NCBI RefSeq assembly: GCF_000208925.1
Contig: NW_001914860.1
Coordinates: forward strand, 311,612-375,611
DNA from: Entamoeba histolytica HM-1:IMSS
Taxonomy: Eukaryota; Evosea; Mastigamoebida; Endamoebidae
Direction: 5' to 3'
DNA: 64,000 nucleotides
Part shown: piece after piece, positions 53,431 through 63,977 of the stretch
How the letters are laid out: the number at the start of each line of letters is the position of its first letter
Position numbering within the stretch: the stretch's first letter is position 1
The notes under the pieces: model-generated
Seen by the model: the letters and a program-made list of their open reading frames with translations, nothing else
What the model was told of the DNA's origin: nothing
Database searches by the model: none
Made by a program: the position numbers and the translations under genes

Positions 53431-54055
53431 TAGATTCGAAGATGGCACGTCAGAGACACCACATGAAACCCTAAAATAATCCCATGCTTCGAATCTCCCA
53501 GTTATCGTCTGGTCATGACGTGCCTTTGTTGAGATAATATCTATTCAAAACTAACTGGTTATTATTTATTAATATTTATTATGAGTGATTATTATAAAAG
53601 ATTATTATTCATTAACGTGTATTGTTATTCATTATTAATTATAAGGATTATTATTTACTAAGGGTGTATTATGTATTAAGAATTATCATTTATTAAAGAA
53701 GACGCATATATTATTGTTACTGTTGTATGTACATTTGAATATAATGATATTATCAAGGAATAGGGTTTCTTTAAGGGGTGTCGAAGGTAAAAGGAGATGA
53801 GCTATAACAGTAAGTTATGGATATACTCTCCTTAAAACAACAATATAAAGAATGAGAAATATTATATTACTTATTAAAATCAAAATAAAAGTCAGGCAGC
53901 AACTTAATTGAGGAACCATTTAAGTCGAGCATGCTTGCAAAAACTTTATTTCAATAGAAATAAAGCGTGTTGAAGAAACTGATTCGCTCACTTCTCAACA
54001 TGATGAAAAACCTAAAAAATAAGGTTAATCATAATTGATTCCTTTTTTTTTTTTT
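53431..54055 (+). mobile_element. SINE1 retrotransposon, copy 2 (complete)
   Basis: A 625-base element in a 20-base duplication. It is close to identical to 10463-11113 over the head, the middle and the 3' stem-loops. It has one copy of the 20-base internal unit where copy 1 has two, which explains most of the length difference together with the T tract. The interleaved inverted repeats at the 5' end are unchanged. The high identity of the two copies in unrelated flanks indicates recent activity. Confidence 0.92.
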
Positions 54056-54075
54056 TTAATGTCTCCTATTTTTTT
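54056..54075 (+). repeat. Right target-site duplication of SINE1 copy 2
   Basis: Exact copy of 53411-53430, following the T tract. Confidence 0.9.
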
Positions 54076-54359
54076 TTTGTTAGTATTTTTTGTTAGCACT
54101 GGAACAATTATAAGTTAATTTAAAAGAGGATAAATGACATAGATAGTCATTTAGACTGGTAAATTTTTTTTTCTAGTTTCTAGTGAAAGAAAAGAAAATG
54201 GATAAATGAAATTATCATAAGTTTCTTAAGAAGAACAAGATTAGACTTGATTGATTTACAATAAAAATAGAAATGGTATGTAAATTGTTATTTAATAAGA
54301 CATGGAAAATACCAAAATAAAAAGTTAAATAAAAGAAGACTAATTAATTTCCACTGAAG

Positions 54360-54944
54360 ATGTGTTCAACTCATGAAAATAAACAGTTTCATAAGAAATA
54401 TGCTAGTCAATTTAATACCTTTAAGAAAACAAGAGACTACCAAAGTCAACAAGAAGCTGTAATGTTAGGACTATTAAATAAGTATGAAAATTACTCATTG
54501 TTTTTACCTTCAAAAAGACATTGTAGAAGTGTCCCTTTCATTCCATTAAACACTATATTTATTAATGATGAAGAAATTAATTGTAACGAAATTATTAACT
54601 CAAGACTTGCGGATTTCTATGAAATGGACAAAGCAAATGGGATTCCAGACCACACTGCACTCAGGAGAAAGAAGGCAAATTTAGTTGCTGAAACAATAAA
54701 TTTTCTTGCTGATGTAATAGAAATGAAAGGTTATGTTTTTGAATCAAAAATATCAACTGGAAAAAAAGGGATTCAAAAGGAAACACTTAACGCAATTGCT
54801 TCTCAAATTCTTTATCTTAACAAAGACGATATTATCACTAAAGGAACAGAACTTAATAAATATTTTTTATCTCAAATGCAACATAGTTCTCAAACACTTT
54901 TTAAGAAAGGAAATCCATATATAGCGGAGGTTCTTGGTATTTAG
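54360..54944 (+). CDS. Conserved hypothetical protein, apparent relative of the gene at 13994
   Basis: A single-exon protein of 194 residues. It starts MCSTHENKQFHKKYASQFNT, followed by QQEAVMLGLLNKYENYSLFL, a basic patch (PSKRHCRSVPFIPL), INDEEINCNEIINSRLADFY, then RRKKANLVAETINFLADVIE and a C-terminal helical part. Comparison with the 217-residue protein at 13994 shows the same three elements in the same order: a Q/E-A-x-hydrophobic-L-L helix, a basic patch with IFxND/VFSDQN, and an R-rich turn before a FL.D.(I/L) helix ending in GY.(V/F)E. No signal peptide or membrane span. The function is unknown. Confidence 0.68.
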   Translation: MCSTHENKQFHKKYASQFNTFKKTRDYQSQQEAVMLGLLNKYENYSLFLPSKRHCRSVPFIPLNTIFINDEEINCNEIINSRLADFYEMDKANGIPDHTALRRKKANLVAETINFLADVIEMKGYVFESKISTGKKGIQKETLNAIASQILYLNKDDIITKGTELNKYFLSQMQHSSQTLFKKGNPYIAEVLGI

Positions 54945-55520
54945 TATTAACATATAACTTTTTCTTACTATCATAAGTTCATCATTTTTATTATCACACT
55001 GGAACTGCTTGCTCATTTATATTCTTAATGAAATTTAAAAATAAAAAAGTTTCTCAAAAGAGTTTCTTTTAAGTGTCTAAAAAGTTGTTATTACAGTTAA
55101 TTGTGAAATACTTTAAATGATTTATTATCTTATTTAAAATACCTTTTTTATTCATTTATATTAATTGTATTTTGTCTCTCAACTTAAAAAAAAACTAATA
55201 AAGAAGATTAAAATATTTTCATAAAATTTCTTTTTCAGCTTAATTTACTCTTATATCTAATATTATATTATTTTATTTAGTTATAGTCATTAATTTTGAA
55301 AATAAACAAATGGGTCAATTAAAGAAGAATAAGGTTAATGAAATACCATTATTTCAAAATGTAGTTATTTGAGGAACTAATAATATTTCTCTATGTTTTA
55401 TATTTTAATACAAGAATATAAAATAAGAGTTGTACTATTGTATTATTACTTAAAGTAATGATAAAAAATTTTATTTAATCAAAATAAAATAATAAACAAA
55501 TAATAACAAGAATGATGAAA
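54945..55520. other. Convergent gap before the FYVE-like gene
   Basis: About 575 AT-rich bases. No ORF, SINE, LINE or tandem repeat was recognised. Confidence 0.45.
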
Positions 55521-57613
55521 TTATTTTAAGTTTAATTGTTTTACTTTAGTAGTATACCTTGAAAAGATAACTGCATGTTTCATAGAACTATTTTGGATTA
55601 GAGAGGAGTAAGCAATAACAAGATTATTCATAATACTTTTCATGTCTTTGTCCAAATTATCTTTTTGACTTTTTAATTGAGTTAAAATATTAGTAACATC
55701 ATTTAAACCATCTACATAAAACATTTCTTTTTGTTCAAACAATTTAATATCATCAACTCCTTTAAAATTATCAACAACATCTTCAAGACGTTTAAGAAGT
55801 GATTTTAACATTGCTTCTGATTCAATTAATTTTTGATGAGCATTATTCAATGTTTGGTCTCTTTTTTTCAATTCAACACGAGTATCGTTAGTTTTTCTTC
55901 TTGTACAAAATTATAACACCTTTTACAAATAACAACTTTAATATATTCTGCCATAGGATCTTCAATTCCCATAATTAATGTTGGTGCTATTGTTGTATGA
56001 ATACTACATCCTACACAACATTTTCTCATACAAATATCACATGTAACATTCATATAATCTGCTCCATTCATTAATACATCACAAACAGGACAAATATTAT
56101 TTTTTCCATTTTCTTTTCTTCCAAATAATTTACCTTTTTGTATTCTACTAATTAAACGTTCTAATCCTTTCTTAACACGTTCTTCATCTTCTTTCATTGA
56201 TTCAATTACTAATTTTCTTTTTTGTTCAAATACATCCCATTTATTTATTATAACTCCTATTTTTTGTTTATCAAGTGAATTATCTTCTTGTATTTTACAA
56301 TCTTCACAAACAACATAAGGTTTTATAACTTGTTTTTTACTTGTTAAATTCTTAAACGTTGGAATAATAATTTCTAATTTGTTTTTATGTTGTTCACAAT
56401 ATGCTATTTTACAGACTGAACAACAACAAAAATCATCAGGATTAATAGATGTTGTTTTTGAGCATCCTGGATATGAACATATTGGTTGTCCTGTTAAAGT
56501 AAATCTTGTCTTTTTCTTTTGAACATTTGTACTTCCTTGAATTTCTTTTGTTTCAATCTTTTTTGGCTCTTGATATCTATTTAATTTCTCTTCAACAACT
56601 TTAGTTGTTCCAAATAAGGATAATGCTGCTCGTGTCGTGGTATTTACCTTATTATTATAACTACTGTCAATACTTTCAAATGAATCATTCAAATAATTTT
56701 GTTTTGATATTGTAGGTGTTGATTGAATAATTTCTTGTTGAACTTCTTGTTTAAGTAATTCATTATCTCTTTTTTCTTTTTCCATTTCTTGTTCAATCTG
56801 TTGTAATTCTTGTTCTTCTAATTCATTATATTGATTTGTTGATGATGGTAATTTCATTTCTTCAAATTCTAATTCATTTATTTTAACATCATCTGGAATT
56901 GGAATATTTGTTTGAATTTCAAACTCCTTTGGTTTGTTTTCTTGTTGTTGTGGAAGTTGGTTTGATATCTGTGTTGATGGAATTATTTGTTGAATAAATG
57001 ATTGATGAGGAGCAATTTGGTTAGATTGAGTTATCAATTGTTGTTGAGGAGAATACATGTTTAATTGTTGATTAAAAGAATCATACACATCAAAATAAGA
57101 ATTGTTTTGTTGGTACTGAGGAGAATGAGGTTGATAAAATTGTTGAGGCATATAAGGATTACTATGAATTTGTTGACTATTTCTGTTAATAGGAGTAGAA
57201 GTAAACATCATATCATTTTGTTGTTGAACATTATTTTGATATCTTTGTTGTTTTAAACCAGCATTAAAGAATGACATATCAATGATTGGAGGTACAATTT
57301 GTGAAGATTCAGGTTGGTGTTCAATACTGTTGATTTGTGGTGGAATAGTATTAGTTTTAAAAGATGGGGGAGTAATTTTTTCATTGGTTATGTCTTCAGT
57401 AAGAGTAGTGTGTATTGGAAAGGTATTGCCTTGAAGTTCATTTTCTTTTCTATGCAACTCTTCTTCTCGTTTAATAAGAAAAGATTCCCTTTCTTTGATT
57501 AATTGCTCTCTTCTTTCTAATTCCATTTCTTTCTTTTCAATGGTACTTTTCAATTGAAACAATTGTTCTTGCCATACTTCTAATTCTCTTTTATTGAGAG
57601 TTGTTTTATCCAT
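55521..57613 (-). pseudogene. FYVE-like zinc-finger coiled-coil protein with a frameshift
   Basis: The main frame (55868-57613, from ATG 57613) starts with a coiled coil (residues 5-70) and a long Gln/Pro/Asn-rich part. Two cysteine clusters follow. The first is ICSYPGCSKTT, FCCCSVCKIAYCEQH, VCEDC. The second is ICPVCDVLMNGADY, VTCDICMRKCCVGCS, VICKRCYNF, with FYVE spacing (CxxC, CxxC, CxxC, CxxC) but no RRHHCR patch. The frame then stops after VQEEKLTILVLN. A second frame (55521-55871) without a suitable ATG continues immediately in another phase with RVELKKRDQTLNNAH and a coiled coil. One missing base in an A run at about 55891-55896 would explain both. Real decay, sequencing error and frameshifting cannot be told apart here. 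The layout recalls Rab5 effectors such as Vac1/rabenosyn. Confidence 0.6.
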
Positions 57614-57857
57614 AACAATTTTCAAATATCAAAATACAGTTTCTTCAAACATTTATTCGTCTTCTATTCGTCATTCTTTCTTTTTCAAATAACATTCTTA
57701 TGAAAATTTATGTTATTCAGTTAAACTATAATAAAACTAAAAATGAATTATATTAATTTTTTGTTTTTGAAAGAAATATATTTTTAGAAAATCGGTCCAA
57801 CAACAACAAAATATCTCTTTATAGTCTTTCTTCAAGAACTTAAAACGTTATTTTCTT

Positions 57858-58535
57858 ATGGCTTCAAAAGAAGACATTACAAGTGATGATACAACAATTG
57901 AAGATCCTACTATTTTTCAGTATCAAAAAAATAAGGAAGTTATAACCAATAGCGAAAAACGAGAGGAAGTTTCCGAAGAAACCCTCATTACATCTCTTAA
58001 AATTGGAATGAAATTTCATGAAGCAACAAACGATAGTGAAATAAAAGAAGTTGTTAAGAAATTTGTTCCAAATTGTGTTGTTTGTTTTATATTTCTAATT
58101 ATTAGCTTATGAATATTTAAAATAATTTAGACATTATTTCCATCATTAAGAACATCAGAGGATGAATTTGAGAGATGTAGAGTTTTGTTTATAACGAGAA
58201 TAGATCAAGTCTACGAAAATAAATACACGTTAGTTGTTGTTTATGCTTTTAACTTAGGCATTTTATTAAATAGATTTTTTAATTTGTCGTGTGTTAGAAA
58301 AGAGAATTGGGAAGAAAATTATCATCGTCATATATTAGCAATTCAGAAATGGACGTCTAAATTAAAAATTGTGTTGTCTCCAGAATTTATTCAATTCTTA
58401 AATTATATCATTCAGTCAGACACGTCGAGAGAATTTGACTTTGTTAACGAGTTTAAGAAAGTAAAAACGTATTTTATATGGAATGAATCAACAAAGAATA
58501 AATGGTTTATTAACCTTTGCTTGACTTTTCATTAA
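57858..58535 (+). CDS. Hypothetical protein, two exons
   Basis: Exon 1 (57858-58079) encodes an acidic start (MASKEDITSDDTTIEDPTIF) and a helix (ETLITSLKIGMKFHEATNDS). A 51-base GTTTGT...TTTAG intron (58080-58130) is in phase 0. Exon 2 (58131-58535) continues TLFPSLRTSEDEFERCRVLF, ITRIDQVYENKYTLVVVYAF, NLSCVRKENWEENYHRHILA and ends INLCLTFH. The spliced product is 208 residues, helical, without signal peptide or membrane span. No family is recognised. More exons downstream are possible, as the end shows no domain boundary and the next 200 bases are unannotated. Confidence 0.55.
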
Positions 58536-58750
58536 TGTGTATTATAAAGTTCAATCCTCTTCACTTTTTTAAGTTTCTTTTCATTTAAACCTCTCACCAT
58601 TTATTCAAGAAATAGTTAAATGGAACCTCTTGTTAATGAATTTGGAGTATAAACATTTTAGAAAATATGTAAGATATTGTGTTCCAATTATTGGTAAGTA
58701 GAGTCACTTAATAGAAATTATTTTATTTCTTTATTTTTAAAATTAGTCAA

Positions 58751-59048
58751 TCAAAGATTGAAGGTAACATATCTGAAACATCACACAAACCCTAGTACAA
58801 TTCAAGCATCGATTCTCACAGTTATTATCTGGTTATGACTGTGTATTTGAATTAGAAATGTATTAGGTAAAACTTCAAATGGTGGAGCAAGATATTATGA
58901 TAGAATATTACATGGTGTAATATAAGGAAGTACTAAAGTGTGGGTAATACTAAAAGAAAATTAGTCATAATAACATAATGGGAATGAAATAGTCTCTTCT
59001 CTCATTCATAAAATTAAGAAAAAAAGAAAAAGAAAATGTTTAAAATTA
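58751..59048 (+). mobile_element. Diverged SINE2-type element, left part (interrupted)
   Basis: The sequence from about 58751 matches the SINE2 body in the same relative orientation: TCTGAAACATCACAC, AAACCCTAGTACAA, CAGTTATTATCTGGTTATGA, GTGTGGGTA and CATTCATAAAATTAAG all appear in order. Identity is lower than between the SINE1 copies. The match breaks off at 59048, where LINE sequence begins. The window's last 23 bases (63978-64000) repeat 59026-59048 with one mismatch and seem to resume the SINE. The 5' border is approximate, and the 3' end lies beyond the window. Confidence 0.75.
59026..59048 (+). repeat. Left target-site duplication of the minus-strand LINE
   Basis: Twenty-three bases, AAGAAAATGTTTAAAATTA at the right end, match 63978-64000 at 22 positions. 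The two copies flank the LINE. Confidence 0.65.
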
Positions 59049-59202
59049 AAATAATAAGCAATTAATTAAGTGTTAATAGATATAGTTTCTATTGTTCCTT
59101 CATTGGATGAGACTAATCCCGTCAATGAAGCTTCTAGCATTTCTACAGAGTATGTTTGATTGTGATTGAAGCAGTATTCCATGACTTCTATCATGTTTTT
59201 TA

Positions 59203-59938
59203 TTACAAGGTTTTAACTTCTTTCTCGATGTCAATTTCAATTTTTAATTCTTTAATTAATTTATTACTTTCTTTATTCATTAATCCATTTATTGAGATTA
59301 CTACTGGAATTATTTTGACATCTTTTAACTTTTCTATTTTCATTAGAATATTCTTTAATTCCTTATACATATTTCTTTTCTTCATTTACACTCCATTAAT
59401 ATTGTGATCAGCCACAATAGTCATATCAAATATTAGACCAGTTTTATTCTTTTTATCTAATACATATATGTCTGGTATTTTATTATATTGTCATTCACTT
59501 TTATGCATTATTTGTTTGTTCAATATCATTGTGATGTTTTTATATTGGAACACTGTTTCATATTTTATTTTTATATTGTTTATTGAATGTATATTTTCTT
59601 ATTAATCAATATAATAATGCCAATATGGTCATGTTTTTCCATTTGTGATTTTTATGATAAATACAAGATATTAGAATGTGTTCTACTGTTGCTATCTTGT
59701 CTTTACAAAGTGTGCAGTATTTCAATCTTTCATTTTTCATTATTTTTGTTTTTCTATACCCACAAAATATTGCTCCATCTTGCATTTTAGTTAATTGTAG
59801 AAATGAATTCTTCTTAATGTTGATTGACTTCCATGCTTTCACTGTAGTAGTTTTATCTACTCCTTTTGACTCATTCCATCTTCTGAAGTGTCCACTTGTT
59901 TGATGACACTTCCATTTTTTGATGTATTGGTCGGTCAA
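59203..59938 (-). pseudogene. LINE endonuclease domain remnant
   Basis: Two frames (59606-59938 and 59203-59385, with stops between) hold the C-terminal module. YCTLCKDKIATVEHILISC is a CCHC finger of the kind that precedes the REL endonuclease. A PD then 14 residues then D pattern follows around 59400-59480 (PDIYVLDKKNKTGLIFD), the catalytic PDX12-14D motif of Entamoeba LINEs and R2-type elements. The continuing KIIPVVISINGLMN matches the same place in the plus-strand fragment. Stops separate finger, catalytic motif and tail, so the domain cannot be made intact. Confidence 0.75.
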
Positions 59939-60191
59939 TAATTTTTTTATTTCTACTTCTACTTCTTTTTCTTTTTTCTTTTCTATCCCTTCATTTATTA
60001 TTTCTTCTATTTTTGTTTCATTTATTTTATGAATTGGTGTTTTTTTAATTCTATTCCATATTCCCTTCTTATTGTACCATCTATCTAATATGTTATTTCT
60101 TATTTCACTCTTGTACAGTAGTACATCACTGTTCTTACTATTTCAATAACATATTCGTCCCTTATATTTATTAATCCTTCACCTATTTCTT

Positions 60192-61896
60192 CTATAATGA
60201 CATACAACCTATCTTTGGAGTTTCACCAATGTATTTTGCCTTTCTTAAATATTTTCTTATCTCCAAATCAATTTTCTCTAGGTCAGTGATTTTCCAATTT
60301 ACAACTGATGCTGAATATCTGAAGATAGGGATTACTTCCGTGTTTATTCTAGTAATATATCTTCTATTACTGCTATCATCACTGTTTATTTCTTCCATCT
60401 TCTGATTCATTTTTTCTTTGATGGATTTACAATTGAAGGTGTCATCAATTTCGTCGGACTGCCATATTCCTAAGTATTTATACAAGTCATTGCATTAAAT
60501 TACAAGATGTTTTGCATTCCATTTGGTATTTCCTTAATGTTTTTTAATACCATTCCTGACTTTTTTTCATTCATTTCCATCCCTATTCCACTTATTATTT
60601 CTTTAATTTCATTGTGGATTATTCACATTTCTTCACTACTTTCTGTCATTATTCTCAAATTATCCATATATAAGTTGTGATTTGCTTTTGGGAATTTCTC
60701 TTCGATGATTTGAGAAATTACATTCATCTGAATGATGAAGAGTAGATTTGATAAGGAATCACCTTGTAGAATTCCTCTATTTAATTTAATACATCATAGA
60801 TATTCATTAAATTTATAACCGATGAATATCTTCCATCTAGTCATCATACTTTCAATAATGTCAATGATGACTCCATCATAATTAAAATATTTTAATGATT
60901 CGATGACCCATTCATGGTTTACTGTGTCATATGTTTTCTTAATGTCATAATATGACTCATCATATTTTTGGTATTTCTCTTCTTTTTGCTTTAACATATA
61001 ACTATTAATTATTCCTTCTTTAGCAACAAGAGAATGTAGTTTACATCCCAGTTGATTTTTACTAATTTTCAATGATTCATTATTCATGTTAAGTCTTCTG
61101 TGAATCTTTTCTTTTAATGTTGAGGTAAATACTTTCATAATTACATTTGTACAACTGATATGACGATAATTAGTGACATCATTCATATCACTTTGTGGAT
61201 TAATAAAGTTCTTCCACTTACCATGTCTAATGGGATGTTTTCAGGGAAGTTCAACCATTCATTAAAGATATTGAGAATGGCTTCTCTTGATGATGACATC
61301 CTTTTCCAATAATACCCATATATAGTGTCTATTCCTGGTGCTTTCCAGTTACTTATTCTCATTAAACTGAAATTTAATTCATTTATTGTTATTATGACAC
61401 TATCATAATTTCTATATCTTTCATTCCACGAGGTGATTTGTTTTATTTTCCAATAATCTTTATTTAATTTCACCTGTGTTTCATATAACGATTTCCAATA
61501 TTCTAAAGTAATATCGTTATTTGGGTATATTTCATTTTTTGGGTCTTTCTTCTTTATTCTAATTTTCTTGTTAGAATCAAACATGATTTTATTTGTATTG
61601 ATTCTGACCCTTTCATTTTTATTAAATTTAATTCTTTCTTTAATCATTGTCATCATATATTTTAGGTACTTTATTCTTTCTAGTGCTTTAACTTTTATTC
61701 CTTCTTCATCATGTTCTTTTAATTTCATGATGCACTTTATTCTGTACCATTTCCTTCCCTTGACCAAATCTTCTAGTCTATTTATTTTCTTTAGGATTTC
61801 TTTTATTTCATCAAATTTGTCTCCTATTATTTTATTTTGGAGATAGAGGTGCATAATCATTGAAATATTCTTCATATCATCTTGAAGGTGTTGCAT
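60192..61896 (-). pseudogene. LINE reverse transcriptase remnant
   Basis: Three frames with breaks between them cover the reverse transcriptase. The upstream part ends SNWKAPGIDTIYGYYWKRM and TLLIHK (fingers). The next begins NDVTNYRHISCTNVIMKVFT and includes motif A, YYDIKKTYDTVNHEWV. Motif B (QGDSLSNLLFIIQMN) and motif C lie between the frames around 60650-60760. Motif C reads YMDN at 60659-60670, where an active enzyme has YxDD. The last frame, MYKYLGIWQSDEIDDTFNCK and IFRYSASVVNWKITDLEKID, is the thumb and connection. Two independent kinds of damage (stops and the catalytic change) make it inactive. Confidence 0.82.
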
Positions 61897-61976
61897 TCTG
61901 CTTCCTAATAATATCCAGAGATGAGATTATATAAATATAAATAATAAATTAAGGTTTAATGATTTTATCCTATTGT

Positions 61977-62660
61977 TTAGGTGAGAATTTCTTCCCATCC
62001 TTCACTCTTATGAGAGTCTTCATCTACACCCGTGTATTTTCCTGAATGTTCATCACAGTATTTCATAATATCCTTCAGATTTGTTATTACAATATCTTTT
62101 CCAATTATTTCAAATGGAATTTTAATCCCTTCATTTCTTAACAACCTAACTCTTTCTTGATTTAACAATCTTCATACTGTTATTATGAATGGAATGATTA
62201 TTACTCTAATTATTCTTTCTATTTTTCTTATATTTTCTTGTAATTTCATATACTTATTTTATATGTAAATGTTTTAAATATATTCTTCTCTCTTACTATT
62301 GTCATATCTATGATTAATACATCTCTTTCATTTAAATCTCTGACATAAATAACTTGTCTTTTATTGAATTTTAATTCTTTCTTATTTATCATTTCTTGAT
62401 TCTAAACCATACTCATTTTATCTTTCTCTAATTTTCTTATTATTAATTTCTTTGTATTTTCTTCTTCTCTTTTTTCTTTATTTCTTCTTCTTTATATATT
62501 TCATATTTAATTTTTAAATCTCTCCATTTTTATTCTTCTATTTTACCATGTTTATTCATCTGTGATTTTTTAGTGATTATACAGTTGAGAATGATATTAT
62601 TTATTATTGTTATTTTATTACAGATATAACACATTGGATATCTTGGTTCATATGTTCAAA
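61977..62660 (-). pseudogene. LINE N-terminal region remnant
   Basis: A 63-codon frame (61977-62168: RVRLLRNEGIKIPFEIIGKD, IVITNLKDIMKYCDEHSGKY) is followed upstream on the minus strand by broken coding sequence. At about 62570-62660 it includes PMCYICNKITIINNIILNCI, a CxxC...C pattern like a zinc finger. It is probably the 5' coding part of the same LINE. Homology cannot be shown without a search. Confidence 0.45.
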
Positions 62661-62944
62661 TTGCTTTCCTTATTACATTATTTCTTGCCTTCTCTTGCTT
62701 TTTCTTTATTTGAATATATGCCTCATTATAATATTAATTGTTTTCCATATTTTAATTGTTTTCTTTTTGTCTGACATTTTATCTTCAATGCATTTAAAAT
62801 TTCACTACTTACTTTCTTATTTCTCCACTTATTGATATATTCTTATTGAAACTTGTCTTTTATGTATTTTATGTATTTTCTTTTTATCTTTATTTCCTTT
62901 TTCTTCTTCTTCATTTATGTTTTTGAATTTTTTTTTATTTATTC

Positions 62945-62962
62945 TTTTTCCACAGGATTTAT
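62945..62962 (+). repeat. Left target-site duplication of the plus-strand LINE fragment
   Basis: TTTTTCCACAGGATTTAT, repeated exactly at 63957-63974. Confidence 0.92.
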
Positions 62963-63284
62963 ATTAGCTGAAATTACAAGAGTAACTAATGATAATCCTT
63001 ATAAATATCTTGGTATTGAAATAGGAGATAAAGTAAATATCAACAAATATTGTACAAGAATATTAAATGATGTATATTCTATTCTATCATCACTAAACAC
63101 TATGAAATATAACATTATCAATACAATAAGAAAGATTAATAGTGATATAATCTCCAAATTAAGATATGGATTTAGTATTGTCCAATGGAAACTAGGAGAA
63201 TTGGAGAATATAGATAAACAAATAAGAAAATCATTAATACAACTCCAATTATACAGTAGAAATATTCCAAAAAGTAGATATTAG
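62963..63284 (+). pseudogene. Fragment of LINE reverse transcriptase C-terminal part
   Basis: About 107 codons in frame up to a TAG. They align with the minus-strand LINE piece at 60192-60485 (KYLGI...DxIN/NTExIxxxRYxxSxVxWKxxxLExID). The upstream part of the open frame (62853-62962) is antisense to the older LINE and is not coding for this element. Confidence 0.75.
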
Positions 63285-63956
63285 TCATATACTGTTAGGA
63301 TGTCCTGTAATGAAAAAGAATCAAATATTAAAACATGATTATGTCTGCAAACAAATATATAAACACACATTAATTACACAATTTATTGAATTTGATTCAA
63401 TTGACTTTAATAATCCTCCAAAAATGTATTAATAATGATGAAATGGTTATAACTTACAATAAAGATTTATTGGTTAGTGATAATTCTTTCAATGCTAGAA
63501 GATAAGATATATATTATCAAAATATGAAAGAAAAGAAATGATATATTATAGATGTTGCTATATGTCAAGATAATAATTTAGAATTAAATTATATTCATAA
63601 AATAAATAAATACAAAGATTTACAAGAGAAATTAAGAAACAATAGAGAAATAATATATGTAGAAATTATACCTGTTATATTATCAATAAATTAATACATA
63701 AAGAGTCAGTAAGAAGAGTAAAATCACTGAAATTACAATTAGAATTTTCCAAAATCCTATGAACAATAATTATCAAAAATATGAAGGAATTAATGTTTTA
63801 TACATTCAATTCTGGCAGCACATTAGAAGAAGAACAATCTAATGCGAGCATGCTAGAAATGAACTCTAATACACCAATAGAGTATATTGAAGAAACTGAA
63901 ATAATCACTTCTCAATATTCATAAAATCCAATTATGGATATATCTAATATTTGACA
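62963..63956 (+). mobile_element. 5'-truncated LINE, plus strand
   Basis: A 994-base insertion in a perfect 18-base duplication. It begins within coding sequence (62963-63284: YKYLGIEIGDKVNINKYCTR, LRYGFSIVQWKLGELENIDK), the region homologous to the thumb part of the minus-strand LINE. It goes on through a zinc-finger remnant (HILLGCPVMKK) and an endonuclease remnant (IIDVAICQDNNL, then IIPVILSIN). Stops break the frame in several places. The 3' 130 bases form stem-loops at 63821-63844, 63863-63883, 63885-63917 and 63926-63939, matching the SINE1 tail. Truncation at the 5' end is typical of target-primed reverse transcription. The sequence differs strongly from the minus-strand LINE, so it is another LINE family. 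Confidence 0.85.
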
Positions 63957-63974
63957 TTTTTCCACAGGATTTAT
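63957..63974 (+). repeat. Right target-site duplication of the plus-strand LINE fragment
   Basis: Exact copy of 62945-62962. Confidence 0.92.
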
Positions 63975-63977
63975 GAG

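Larger units (their letters stand above)
59049..63976 (-). mobile_element. Degenerate LINE, minus strand, interrupted by a second LINE
   Basis: Coding remnants in several phases occur in the order expected for an Entamoeba LINE read on the minus strand: N-terminal part, reverse transcriptase, zinc finger, then restriction-like endonuclease. The 3' end on the plus strand begins at 59049 with a TTAATTAAGTGTTAATAG-type tail and an 8-base-stem hairpin at 59098-59130, both shared in form with SINE2. The element is interrupted at 62963-63956 by another LINE fragment. Subtracting this and its duplication leaves about 3.9 kb, shorter than full-length EhLINE1 (about 4.8 kb), so 5' truncation or internal deletion is likely. 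Many stops and shifts show that it is inactive. Confidence 0.75.

Noticed and set aside
62853..62962. N-terminal half of the plus-strand frame ending at 63284
   Set aside because: It lies before the target-site duplication and is antisense to the older LINE, so it is not part of the inserted LINE's coding sequence.
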